This document shows, in pieces, positions 15,789 to 25,700 of a stretch of DNA of 40,520 bases. Made by a program: the position numbers and the translations under genes. Source of the DNA: Bacteroidota bacterium (GTDB lineage Bacteria; Bacteroidota; Bacteroidia; Chitinophagales; Chitinophagaceae); assembly GCA_023422565.1 (NCBI GenBank), contig JAFAGR010000057.1, positions 1-40,520 of the forward strand, read 5' to 3'. The stretch's first letter is position 1. Every line of letters begins with the position of its first letter. Below the pieces are notes generated by a model. That model made no database searches. It saw only the letters and a program-made list of their open reading frames with translations, and was not told the origin of the DNA.

Positions 15789-17942
15789 ATGACATTATTA
15801 AGCGGTTTAAATTTTGAACTTCCTCTTACCAACCCCGTGATCATCTTTTCACTGGTGTTGTTCATCATACTGTTTGCGCCGATCATCTTTAACAAGATCA
15901 AGGTACCGCACATCGTGGGCCTGATTCTGGCAGGCGTGATCATTGGTCCGTATGGATTTAACCTGTTGAACCGCGACAGCAGCATTGTGTTGTTTGGAAC
16001 GGTGGGCCTGCTCTACATCATGTTTCTTGCAGGCCTGGAAATGGATATCACCGAGTTTAAAAAGAACAAAGCCAGGATCCTGGTTTTCGGCCTAATAACT
16101 TTTATTCTTCCTTTCGGCGCCGGCACTCTTGCAGGATATTATTTACTCGGGTATTCATGGATATCTTCCGTGCTTGTAGGCGCGATGCTGTCAACTCATA
16201 CGCTTATAGCCTATCCGATAGCAAGCCGCTTTGGCGTTGCGCGAAACCGTGCAGTAACGCTTACCATCGGAGGAACGATGATAACAGATGTAATTGCACT
16301 TTTCATTCTGGCCGGTGCGGCCGGTATGGCCCAGGGGAAAGTGGACAGCAGTTTCTGGATCCAGCTTGGTATTTCAACCCTGCTTTTTGTGGCAACTGTA
16401 TTTTTTGTTCTTCCTTTTATCATACGATGGTTCTTTAAAAAATTTGACGATAGCGTATCACAATACATATTTGTTCTCGCCATCATTTTTCTTTCTTCCT
16501 TTCTTGCTGAAGCAGCGGGTATGGAGGCCGTTATCGGAGCATTCTTCGCAGGGCTGGTTCTTAACAGTTTTATTCCGCATTCATCGCCCCTGATGAACAG
16601 GATCGATTTCGTAGGGAATGCTTTGTTCATTCCATTCTTTCTTATCGGCGTGGGAATGTTAGTAGATGTGAAAGTTTTATTCCAGGGATGGGGGCCTTTA
16701 AAGGTTGCCGGTGTAATTGTGGCAGTAGCTATAATCACTAAATATCTCGCAGCGGTTTTAACCAGGAAAGTATTCAAACTAACTTCTACGGAAGGAGATA
16801 TGATCTTCGGACTGAGCACCTCCCGCGCCGCTGCAACACTGGCAATAGTTTTAGTGGGTTACAATATTATCACCGGTGAAACGATCGATGGCAAACCGAT
16901 CCGTTTATTAAATGAAGATGTACTTAATGGAACGATGCTGCTCATTCTCATCAGTAGCTCCATTAGTTCTTTTATTGTTGAAAAGGCTTCGAGAAAATTG
17001 ATGCAGGAGGAGGAAAAGGATACTGATCTGCCTGATCCTGAACAGAAAATTTTGATCTGTTTGTCCTCTCCGGAAAACATGGGAGAATTAGTTGACTTTG
17101 GCCTTTTGCTAAAACCGAAGAAAAGCGCAACACCGGTGTACACACTCCATGTGGTGAGTGATGAAGATTCTGAAAACGGCGCGCGGTCGGGTGCAAGGCG
17201 GATGTTAGACAATTCCGTTAAACGCGCATCTGCAACAGAGAATACATTGATCCCGCTTCTTCGCCATGATGCCAACGTGAGCAATGGAATAATTTATTCT
17301 ACCCGTGAGCAGGGAATTACAGACCTCGTATTCGGAATGCATCAGCATGCTTCTGATAAAACGATCCTGGGCAATACGATCGCGAACGTTCTAAGGCGGA
17401 ATTATGAAACAGTTTATGTGTACCGGCATGTGCAGCCATTGAACACCTTAAAGCAGATGGTGCTTGCAGTAACTCCCAAAGCTGAACTGGAGCCAGGTTT
17501 CAGCCATTGGTTTAAGAAGGTGGTTAACCTGGCCAGGGAAGGCGGGCTATCTATGGTGATGTACGCCAATGCCGCAACCACAGCTGAATTAAAACATTTG
17601 CAGAGCTTTTTGAAAGAGCAGCCGGAAATATCTTACAAGCATTTTTCAAATTGGGACGATTTCCTGGTTTTTACGGGAGTAGTAAAGCAAAACGATCTGT
17701 TTGCCATAGTGAGTTCACGAAAAGGCCACATCTCATATCACGCCGGTCAGGAAAAATTACCGTACTACCTCGCCAATTATTTCAGTGGTCATAGTATTCT
17801 GGTAATTTACCCGCGCCAGTTGGAATACGGCCTGAACATGGAGGCGATACAAACTTCCGATAGTTCGCTCGCCGATACGATTAACGAAAGTGTGCAGGTA
17901 ACAGGTGGCTTGTTCCGCAAGATCTTCGGAAGAAAAAAGTAA
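15789..17942 (+). CDS. CPA2-family cation/proton antiporter with USP-like C-terminal domain
   Basis: A 717-residue inner-membrane protein. Residues ~15-410 hold about twelve membrane segments of the Na+/H+ exchanger (KefB/NapA, CPA2) fold: KVPHIVGLILAGVIIGPYGF, FLAGLEMDITEFKKNKARIL, ILSTHTLIAYP-like region, LAEAAGMEAVIGAFFAGLVL and the pore helix with IPFFLIGVGMLVDV. The cytoplasmic tail (about 425-717) lacks a TrkA-N/RCK domain. Instead it resembles one or two universal-stress-protein-like alpha/beta units (KILICLSSPENMGELVDFGL; LKQMVLAVTPKAELEPGFSH). The ATG at 15789 is preferred; a TTG at 15756 would overlap the upstream gene. The ion (Na+, K+) is not determined. It is the second gene of an operon with the lipoprotein and converges on the NADH dehydrogenase gene 22 bp away. 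Confidence 0.9.
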   Translation: MTLLSGLNFELPLTNPVIIFSLVLFIILFAPIIFNKIKVPHIVGLILAGVIIGPYGFNLLNRDSSIVLFGTVGLLYIMFLAGLEMDITEFKKNKARILVFGLITFILPFGAGTLAGYYLLGYSWISSVLVGAMLSTHTLIAYPIASRFGVARNRAVTLTIGGTMITDVIALFILAGAAGMAQGKVDSSFWIQLGISTLLFVATVFFVLPFIIRWFFKKFDDSVSQYIFVLAIIFLSSFLAEAAGMEAVIGAFFAGLVLNSFIPHSSPLMNRIDFVGNALFIPFFLIGVGMLVDVKVLFQGWGPLKVAGVIVAVAIITKYLAAVLTRKVFKLTSTEGDMIFGLSTSRAAATLAIVLVGYNIITGETIDGKPIRLLNEDVLNGTMLLILISSSISSFIVEKASRKLMQEEEKDTDLPDPEQKILICLSSPENMGELVDFGLLLKPKKSATPVYTLHVVSDEDSENGARSGARRMLDNSVKRASATENTLIPLLRHDANVSNGIIYSTREQGITDLVFGMHQHASDKTILGNTIANVLRRNYETVYVYRHVQPLNTLKQMVLAVTPKAELEPGFSHWFKKVVNLAREGGLSMVMYANAATTAELKHLQSFLKEQPEISYKHFSNWDDFLVFTGVVKQNDLFAIVSSRKGHISYHAGQEKLPYYLANYFSGHSILVIYPRQLEYGLNMEAIQTSDSSLADTINESVQVTGGLFRKIFGRKK

Positions 17943-17964
17943 CCCAGTGCATATTTTCAAAAAT

Positions 17965-19236
17965 TTACTTCACGGTTTTTTCAGAAGGCCTGATGATCAT
18001 GCGAAGGCTTTGGTCACGCGTGAAGTAAGACACCGTCCAATTATACATTGTCTTAATGCGGTTGCGGTAATTGATCAATGAGAAGAGGTGAACGAATAAC
18101 CACATCACCCAGGCAAACCATCCGGTAAAATTCATTTTTGGTTTTGGAAGATCTGCCGTGGCCTTGCTTCGGCCGATGATGGCCATTGATCCGCGATCGT
18201 GGTATCGAAATGGTTTTAACACTTTTGCCTCCTGCATGGCCTTAAAATTTTTTGCGAGGTTCTTTCCCTGTTGTATGGCAACCTGCGCAAGTTGGGGATG
18301 CCCTTCAGGAAAGGCGGGGTCACTCACCTGGAAGCAGGTATCGCCGATAGCGTATACATCTTTCAACCCCGCCACGGCGTTAAACTCGTCAACAATTATC
18401 CTTCTTCCTCTTCCAAATGAACTTTCCGGGATACCGGGGAATACCGAGGATGTAACTCCGGCCGTCCAAAACAAAAGTTTCGTTTCAATACTTTCTCCGT
18501 CGGCGAAGATCACCTTATCGTTTGCATAATCTTTTACCTGTTTGTTGAGTTTCACTTCTACACCCATTTTTAAAAGTGTATCAAGCGTATAGTCTTGGGA
18601 GCGTTTACTCATCGGCGTTAGTAACACAGGTGCGCCGTCAACAAGCACTATCCTGAACTTTTTCTCGCCAAGTTCGGGATAATCTTTGCGTAAAATATTG
18701 TCCCGCATTTCGGCAAGCATCCCGGCAACTTCCACTCCTGTTGGTCCACCGCCCGCGACTACAATTGTGGTCAGCTTTCTTAACTCGTCCGCATCTTTCG
18801 TAAGTGTGGCTTCTTCTGATTTTTGAAGAAGGAAATTGCGCATTTCGATAGCATCATCCACAGTTTTCATCGGAATGGCGCGCTCTTTAATATTTTGCAT
18901 GCCGAAGAAATTACTTTCTGTACCGGTGGCAATTACGAGATAGTCATAAGAGATCTCCCCCGTGCTCAGCCTAACGGTCTTCCGTTCAGCATCCACGGCC
19001 AGCAATTCTCCCATGCGGAAGCTCATGTGTTTTTTATTATGCAGAAGTTTCCTGTAGGGATAACTAATGTTGGAAACTTCAATAAAGCCTGTGGCTACCT
19101 GGTAGAGGAGGGGCGGGAAGAAGTTATAATTATTTCTGTCAACCAGTGTGATATGAAATCCATCCTTTGTTGAAAAACTCCGTGCGAGATTGATTCCTGC
19201 AAATCCGCCGCCGATAATCACAATTTCTTTTGCCAT
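17965..19236 (-). CDS. ndh: Type II NADH dehydrogenase (NDH-2 family flavoprotein)
   Basis: A 423-residue FAD-containing NAD(P)H:quinone oxidoreductase of the pyridine nucleotide-disulfide superfamily. The first Rossmann loop IVIIGGGFAGINLARSF (residues 4-20) binds FAD. The second, TIVVAGGGPTGVEVAGMLAE (about 156-175), binds NADH. The later FAD site reads GLKDVYAIGDT, and the C-terminus (GWFAWVMWLFVHLFSLINYR, about 372-391, then IKTMYNWTVSYFTRDQSLRM) is a hydrophobic/amphipathic membrane anchor typical of NDH-2. It passes electrons from NADH to quinone without pumping protons. It is a single gene, convergent with the antiporter and divergent from clpS. Confidence 0.92.
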   Translation of the reverse strand: MAKEIVIIGGGFAGINLARSFSTKDGFHITLVDRNNYNFFPPLLYQVATGFIEVSNISYPYRKLLHNKKHMSFRMGELLAVDAERKTVRLSTGEISYDYLVIATGTESNFFGMQNIKERAIPMKTVDDAIEMRNFLLQKSEEATLTKDADELRKLTTIVVAGGGPTGVEVAGMLAEMRDNILRKDYPELGEKKFRIVLVDGAPVLLTPMSKRSQDYTLDTLLKMGVEVKLNKQVKDYANDKVIFADGESIETKLLFWTAGVTSSVFPGIPESSFGRGRRIIVDEFNAVAGLKDVYAIGDTCFQVSDPAFPEGHPQLAQVAIQQGKNLAKNFKAMQEAKVLKPFRYHDRGSMAIIGRSKATADLPKPKMNFTGWFAWVMWLFVHLFSLINYRNRIKTMYNWTVSYFTRDQSLRMIIRPSEKTVK

Positions 19237-19425
19237 GCGATGCTTTTTATCTGAACAATCGTTTTTTACTGCCGCACTTTTGATGCAAATCTTCTGCCTG
19301 ATAAGGCAAGGTATGAAAGATATTGATGAACCATTTGAGGCTGAGATTCAAATGTAAGCGCAACTGAGAAAATTAACCTCAGTGTTTGAATGGTAAAAAG
19401 ACGGGAAAAGTTTATTTTTATAACC

Positions 19426-19722
19426 ATGAAAGCTCCCTACTCAACGCAGGAAAACGTTTCACTTACAGAAGTGATGGATGAATGTGAGACTAATCACTAC
19501 AGCCTTGTGGTTTGGAATGATGAGGTAAATACTTTTGATTGGGTGATAGAAACCCTCGTAGAAATTTGCGGCCATTCAGCCAGCCAGGCAGAACAATGTG
19601 CGTTGATCATTCATACCCGGGGCAAATATGCGGTGAAAAACGGAAGCCTAAGCCAGCTCAAACCTCAGCGGGATGCCATTACAGACCGGCTCATAAATGC
19701 CACAATTGAACAAACGGTGTAG
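19426..19722 (+). CDS. clpS: ATP-dependent Clp protease adaptor ClpS
   Basis: ClpS binds N-degron substrates and delivers them to the ClpA or ClpC unfoldase. The 98-residue protein starts at 19426 (MKAPYSTQENVSLTEVMDEC). An in-frame ATG at 19390 would add 12 residues outside the family pattern. The core has the substrate-pocket strand YSLVVWNDEVNTFDWVIETL with the conserved N-D-x-x-N/T pattern, then an alpha-helix with AEQCALIIHTRGKYAVKNGS, where the family's H and G residues dock on the Clp N-domain. The acidic flexible N-terminus is also usual. It is followed by a small hypothetical gene 54 bp downstream. Confidence 0.9.
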   Translation: MKAPYSTQENVSLTEVMDECETNHYSLVVWNDEVNTFDWVIETLVEICGHSASQAEQCALIIHTRGKYAVKNGSLSQLKPQRDAITDRLINATIEQTV

Positions 19723-19776
19723 AATTTGTATTAATGGAGATGAGGTTTTTTGCAAAAGAAATGTCCTCGCTTTTAA

Positions 19777-20004
19777 ATGAAAAAACTCACCACCGGTATT
19801 GCCGTAGGTTTCTCGGCGGTCGTTTACTTTTTTTATCGTCAGTTAGGTCCACAATTTCAGCGGAAATTCAAACGTGTTTGGCTTGATGTGATATGCCCGA
19901 TATCGGAAAAATTGATCAACCCTAAAGTAGCCCGTAAATTTTTTAGTTGCCGTGAGCCGGCCGGTGCCCCCAATACACCGGAATACTCAAACGGCATATA
20001 TTGA
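19777..20004 (+). CDS. Small hypothetical protein
   Basis: A 75-residue ORF with an N-terminal hydrophobic stretch (TTGIAVGFSAVVYFFY) followed by a basic segment (RQLGPQFQRKFKRVW) and a Ser/Pro-rich tail. It is probably a single-pass membrane protein with a positively charged cytoplasmic side. I do not recognise it. Support for it being real is an ATG after an A-rich stretch, good codon continuity, and position in the gap behind clpS on the same strand, with no competing frame. Confidence 0.45.
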   Translation: MKKLTTGIAVGFSAVVYFFYRQLGPQFQRKFKRVWLDVICPISEKLINPKVARKFFSCREPAGAPNTPEYSNGIY

Positions 20005-20120
20005 AATTTCCTAATTTGCCGCTTTCATTTTACCACTCGTCAAGTTTTTTCAGGAATTCCCTACTTTATTTTAATGTATGATTGCCTTCCGTACAGTAAA
20101 TTGCGCCACTAATTTGGCTT

Positions 20121-22565
20121 ATGAAAAGTTTACTGGTATTTCTCTTCCTTTTTACCTCCGCAGCCGCCTCCGCTCAAAAAATTAACGGTGTTATCCTTAA
20201 TGAAAATAAGCAACCTGTTCCCTGGGCTACAGTTTCCCTGATCAGTTCAGCTGACTCTGCGGTAGTAAAACTTGCCACAACCGATGATAAGGGCTCATAT
20301 TCTTTTGCTGATATTTCTTTCGGCGAGTATAAGATATCGGCTACTGCTGTAGGCTTAGACAATGCGACAACTGAGGTTTTTTCACTTCTTTCAGATTCAG
20401 TAACTGCGCCCTTACTCTCTCTTAATAAAAAAGCAACATCGCTTCAGGGCGTTCAGGTAACTGCCACCCGGCCGCTCATCCAGGTACGTGCAGATAAAAC
20501 GATCTTAAATGTGGAGGGAACCATTAATGCAACCGGTTCAGACGCACTTGAGCTATTGCGTAAGGCGCCCGGCGTTTTGGTTGATAAAGATGATAACCTT
20601 AGCCTGAGCGGGAAAAGCGGCGTGCAGGTATATATCGACGGAAAGCCTTCTCCACTGGCTGGGAAGGAGCTTAGTGAATACCTGAAAACCGTTCAATCAG
20701 CGCAAATTGAATCCTTTGAAATAATCACCAATCCTTCCGCAAAATATGAGGCTGCAGGCAATGCGGGCATTATTAATATCCGGATGAAGAAGAACAAATC
20801 ATTCGGCACTAACGGTACATTCAACGCGGGATACGGTATTGGAACCTTCCCCAAATTCAACGGCGGTTTCACGCTTAACAACAGGAACGCGATTTCAAAT
20901 GTGTATGGAACATTCAATGCAAACAGCAACAAGTCGCTCGCCGAAATGTTCTTTTACCGCACCTTGGGCGATTCAATTTTTGATCAGAAAACAACGATGA
21001 TCAGTCGCAACCGGAACATAAATTATAAAACAGGTGTGGATTTTTTTCTAAATAAGTTCAACACTTTGGGGATAATGCTTCACGGTTCTAATAATGAGAG
21101 TGAAAGCCACAGCAACAGCCTTACTTCAATTTTTTACAAGCCCGGCTCATCCCTGGTTAAATATCTCCGCGCAGAAAATACAAATGAGGGCGGCCGGAAC
21201 AATACCAATGCAAACGTCAATTACCGTTTTGCCGATACAAGCGGCCATGAACTGAACATTGATCTTGATTATGGAGCTTATCGCGTGAATAGTGACCAGT
21301 GGCAGCCAAATTATTATATTGATCCCTCCGGAGCGTTTATGAACAGCCTGGTGTATAACATGGTAGCGCCAACCGATATCAACCTTTATTCAATAAAGGC
21401 AGATTATGAACAAGATTTTAAAAAAGGAAAGCTGGGCTTCGGTGCAAAGGTCGCGTATGTAGAAACGGATAATGATTTTCAACGTTACAATGTCTATACT
21501 TCAAATAAGGAGCTTGACACGCTGCGAAGTAACCGCTTCAAGTATAAAGAAAACATCAATGCATTATATGCCAATTACAACCGGCCTTTTAAAGGCTTTG
21601 CAGTGCAGGTTGGGTTAAGGCTTGAAAATACGGTTTCGGAAGGCGCTTCGGAAGGATTCAGGCAAGTTGGGCAAAACTATATTTCGTACGATTCATCTTT
21701 TAAGAGACCATATACCGACCTGTTCCCAAGCATGGCCATCACTTTCAACAAGAACCCGATGAGCCAGTTCAGTTTCACTTACAGCAGGAGAATTGACCGC
21801 CCGGCCTACCAGGATCTTAATCCTTTTGAGTTCAAGATAGATGAATATACTTTTCAAAAAGGTAATACTCAACTTCGCCCGCAATACACAAATAGTTTTG
21901 GCTTCACGCATACCTATAAATACAAGCTGAACACATCGCTTAATTACAGCCATGTGAAAGACATCTTTGCCCAGCTTGTAGATACGGCGGAGTTATCAAA
22001 ATCGTTTATCTCAAAAAGAAATCTGGCCACGCAGGATATTGTAAGCCTGAATGTGAGCTATCCATTCTCTTACAAAAAATACAGTGCATTCGTAAATGTC
22101 AATTCATACTATTCAAAGTTCAAGGCCAATTTTGGTGAAGGAAGAAAGGTGGATCTTGATGTGTTCTCTTTTAACGTGTATGCACAGCAATCTCTGAAAT
22201 TTGCAAAAACCTTTACTGCCGAGCTCAGCGGATGGTACACGGCGCCTTCAATTTGGCAGGGCACCTTCAAAAGCGATGCAATGGGAGGAATTGATTTTGG
22301 AATTCAGAAAACCATCTTTAAGAATAAGGGAAGCCTGAAATTATCATTCAGCGATATACTTCATACTATGCAATGGGGTGGTGAAAGTGAATTTTCCGGG
22401 CAGGCATTCAGGGGAAATGGCAATTGGGAATCGCAGCAGTTCAAAGCGAACTTTACTTATCGATTTGGCAACACCAATGTGAAGGCCATGCGTCAGCGCA
22501 AAAATGCAGTTGAGGAAGAAACGAAAAGGGCATCGCAAAGCCAGGGTGGAATTGGCGCGCAGTAA
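20121..22565 (+). CDS. TonB-dependent-receptor-like outer-membrane barrel protein
   Basis: An 814-residue outer-membrane protein. The signal peptide is MKSLLVFLFLFTSAAASAQ. Next comes a CarboxypepD_reg-like domain (KINGVILNENKQPVPWATVS, GSYSFADISFGEYKISATAV; about 20-105), a plug-like domain (LQGVQVTATRPLIQVRADKT, GSDALELLRKAPGVLVDKDD; about 110-225) and a long C-terminal beta-barrel of the outer-membrane beta-barrel (OMP_b-brl_3) type, with SYSRRIDRPAYQDLNPFEF, a signature of that group. It ends KFSDILHTMQW-like strands and a low-complexity tail. These proteins resemble TonB-dependent receptors but lack a good TonB box and no SusD partner follows, so the substrate (peptide, siderophore or none) is open. 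It is followed by a strong terminator. Confidence 0.9.
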   Translation: MKSLLVFLFLFTSAAASAQKINGVILNENKQPVPWATVSLISSADSAVVKLATTDDKGSYSFADISFGEYKISATAVGLDNATTEVFSLLSDSVTAPLLSLNKKATSLQGVQVTATRPLIQVRADKTILNVEGTINATGSDALELLRKAPGVLVDKDDNLSLSGKSGVQVYIDGKPSPLAGKELSEYLKTVQSAQIESFEIITNPSAKYEAAGNAGIINIRMKKNKSFGTNGTFNAGYGIGTFPKFNGGFTLNNRNAISNVYGTFNANSNKSLAEMFFYRTLGDSIFDQKTTMISRNRNINYKTGVDFFLNKFNTLGIMLHGSNNESESHSNSLTSIFYKPGSSLVKYLRAENTNEGGRNNTNANVNYRFADTSGHELNIDLDYGAYRVNSDQWQPNYYIDPSGAFMNSLVYNMVAPTDINLYSIKADYEQDFKKGKLGFGAKVAYVETDNDFQRYNVYTSNKELDTLRSNRFKYKENINALYANYNRPFKGFAVQVGLRLENTVSEGASEGFRQVGQNYISYDSSFKRPYTDLFPSMAITFNKNPMSQFSFTYSRRIDRPAYQDLNPFEFKIDEYTFQKGNTQLRPQYTNSFGFTHTYKYKLNTSLNYSHVKDIFAQLVDTAELSKSFISKRNLATQDIVSLNVSYPFSYKKYSAFVNVNSYYSKFKANFGEGRKVDLDVFSFNVYAQQSLKFAKTFTAELSGWYTAPSIWQGTFKSDAMGGIDFGIQKTIFKNKGSLKLSFSDILHTMQWGGESEFSGQAFRGNGNWESQQFKANFTYRFGNTNVKAMRQRKNAVEEETKRASQSQGGIGAQ

Positions 22566-22589
22566 ATTCCTGTAACGAATAACTAATGG

Positions 22590-22619
22590 TCCCGCTTTAT
22601 TATTAAAGCGGGATTTTTT
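22590..22619 (+). terminator. Intrinsic terminator of the barrel-protein gene
   Basis: A perfect 10-bp stem TCCCGCTTTA / TAAAGCGGGA with a 4-base loop is followed by six T (22614-22619), 25 bp after the stop codon at 22565. Confidence 0.95.
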
Positions 22620-22798
22620 ATGCTTGAGTGTGAAATAAAAAATACTGCGGATTGTTATGAGATGCCATACCATTTTGTTAGATTTAAATACTCCAAATCC
22701 GTAATACTCCTTATTGATCTGCCTCCGCTTTCCTCCGTCCATCTTCCGTGATCAAACCTTGCACCGGCTCACTGCGTAATCGTAACAAAATCTTTTGT

Positions 22799-25700
22799 AT
22801 GATCACGAAGTATTACAATCCGCCCCAGCTTGCAGTTCATAAACGTTTTGGTATAGCCGCAAGAAGGTTTATGATGGTGAATGCGCTTTGCCTGTTTTCC
22901 TTTTTCATAAATGCGCAGGTGTTAATTGACCCGTCGGGCGATGGCGGTATGGAATCGGGTTCCGGCCTGGCGGCAAACAACTGGCTAACGGCAACGGATG
23001 GGGGCAACAACTGGGCAACGGGTGCGGCCGCTGTTTTTTCAGGCCTTGAAGGCGCATATGTTTCCACGGATAATGGCCTTAGCAATAGTTTCGATAACAC
23101 CACACCCCGCGTTTCGCATTTTTATCGCGATGTGGCGGTGCCGCCCGGAGCCACGGCAATAACTCTAAGCTTTTATTTAATGGGTGATTTTGAACCCGGC
23201 GGAGATGCGCTCCTCGTATACACCGCGGGTACTGCAATTGTTCCTGCAGGAGGCATTCTTCCTGCAGGTGCAAACCTCGTCTATCAGCAGTCTGCTAACG
23301 TGAACGCATACACGCAAGAGGTTGTGGCCCTCCCTGATGCGCTTGGCGGTACCACGGTAAGGTTAATATTCACCTGGCAAAACAACGGTAATTCAACCGG
23401 CACATCTCCTGCAGCGGTAGATAATATATCTATGACCTATACGCCCTGCATCCCCGTAGGTTCCCCAGGCAGCATAACGGGAAACCTGCTACATTGTGCA
23501 GCTACTCCAAATACTCCATTTAGTATTTTGCCTGTTGCTGAGGCTACCAATTATACATGGTCTGTTCCCGCAGGATGGGCGATCACTTCGGGTGCCGGTA
23601 CCAACAGCATTTTGGTAACCACAGGCTCTGCAGGTAATGACGGAAATGTTGAAGTAGTTGCTGATAACGGTTGCAGTTCTTCAGCGCCGGTTAGTGTAGC
23701 CGTAACCGTTATAGGCATTCCTTCTGCACCGGTGTCTCTGCCGGGAAGCCTGCAGGGCTGTAACCAGTTCAATGCAAACTGGCAGGCAGCGGCTTCTGCT
23801 TCAGGTTACTTTCTTGATGTTTCCACCGTGCCTTCATTTTTATCCTTTGTTCCCGGTTATAATAATCTGCCGGTGGGTAACGTACTTACTTACCCTGTAA
23901 CAGGACTTACACCAACCACTGTTTATTATTATAGGGTGAGAGCAAATAACGCCTGCGGCACAAGTGGCAACTCAGCCACTTCAGCAGTACTTACTTCATC
24001 CACCTTACCTGCTCCGACAACACTGCCGGGAAGCGCTGCGGGATGTAACCAGATCACGGCGCGCTGGAACCCAGTTGCAGGAAACGTTGCGTACTTTCTT
24101 GATGTATCTACAGTGAATACATTTGCTTCCTTCGTAGCGGGATACAATAATCTCAATGTAGGAAACGTAACCAACTTTATTGTGAGCGGCCTGCTCCCGG
24201 GTACTACATATTATTATCGCGTAAGGTCAAGCAACGCCTGCGGAAGCAGCGGAAACTCAACTACGGTAACCTATTCAACGCTTCCCGGAACGCCGGCAGT
24301 TCCTTCCGTGATCACAGGTAACGCATCAGTGTGCCCCGGCACAACCGGGATAAGTTATTCGGTAACGAATGTGGCGGGTGTAAGTTATACATGGACAGTT
24401 CCCTTCGGTTGGACAGTAACCTCAGGTGCCGGAACAAATGCTATAACGGTAACTACAGGCTCGTTCGGGCAAAATGGTTTGATCTCGGTAACGGCAGGAA
24501 ATTCATGCGGCACAAGTGCATCGCGAACTCTTAATGTAAACGTGTTGCCATTGCCCACTGTAGCCTCTGCGCCTTCATCGCAAACATTATGTTCGGGAGT
24601 GCCAATTACTTCTATTCTTATTTCAAACCCTAATGGTGTACCGGGCACCACGCTGGGCTGGAGCAGAGACAATACCGTCAATCTTACAGGGATGCCCGGT
24701 AATGGAACGGGATCTTTTGTGAACGGTTCACTTACGAATGCCACCGGTTCTTTGCAAACTACCACCTTTGCCGTATATGCACAGGCCGCGGGCTGCAGTT
24801 CTTTTGTAAATGTAATGGTGAATGTGAGGCCGGCGCCGATTGCGGATGCCGGGCCTGATCAAACCATTTGTATTGCATCCGGTGCGGTAATAGGAGGTAG
24901 CCCTTCTGCATCAGGGGGAACGTCTCCTTACAATTATGCCTGGACGCCGGCTTCAGGACTCAACGCAACCAATGTAGCGAACCCTGTGGCTACACCGGTG
25001 TCCTTTCCACAAACTTATGATCTTGTTGTAACCGATAATTTCAGCTGCCAATCTTTGCCCTCGTCGATAACATTAACCAGCGGAAGCAGTGCAAAAACAT
25101 GGATAGGTACGGGAACTAACGGGGGCGGGCCGGATAATGATTTTAATAATCCGGCTAACTGGAATCCACCGGGAGCGCCAGGGCCATGTAATGATGTAAA
25201 CATGAACATCAGCATCGTAAGTATTTTCTCATTGGGCACCACCGTTACCGTGCCGCTTACGGCAAATGCAACTATTAAATCTTTAAACCTTACAGTTGGC
25301 GGCATCTCAGGTTTAAGCCTTGGTGCAATTTTCAGGCTGGATGTAAACAGCCGTTCGTTAACGATTTTAAATGCAACCTCAATCAACTCAAATGCGCAGG
25401 CAGTGTTTGCGGTTCCTGCCAGAACCTATTTGTCAGTTAGCAATAATGGCGTGTTGACCTATGGAGGCAACCTCACCACCACTGCCAGCAATGGATGCAC
25501 CAACTATCCGTTCAACGCCAATGTAAATAACCAGGGAACAATTTATCTCAACGGAAACGCCACGCTATCCGGAATTGGTGTGGACAACACCACAAAGCCC
25601 GCGGCTTTGATATTTGATGGCAGCGCTGCGCAAACGATCACGAATAACAACGGAGCCACATTAATTTATCTTGGCGGTGCACTCACAAAAATCGGCGATA

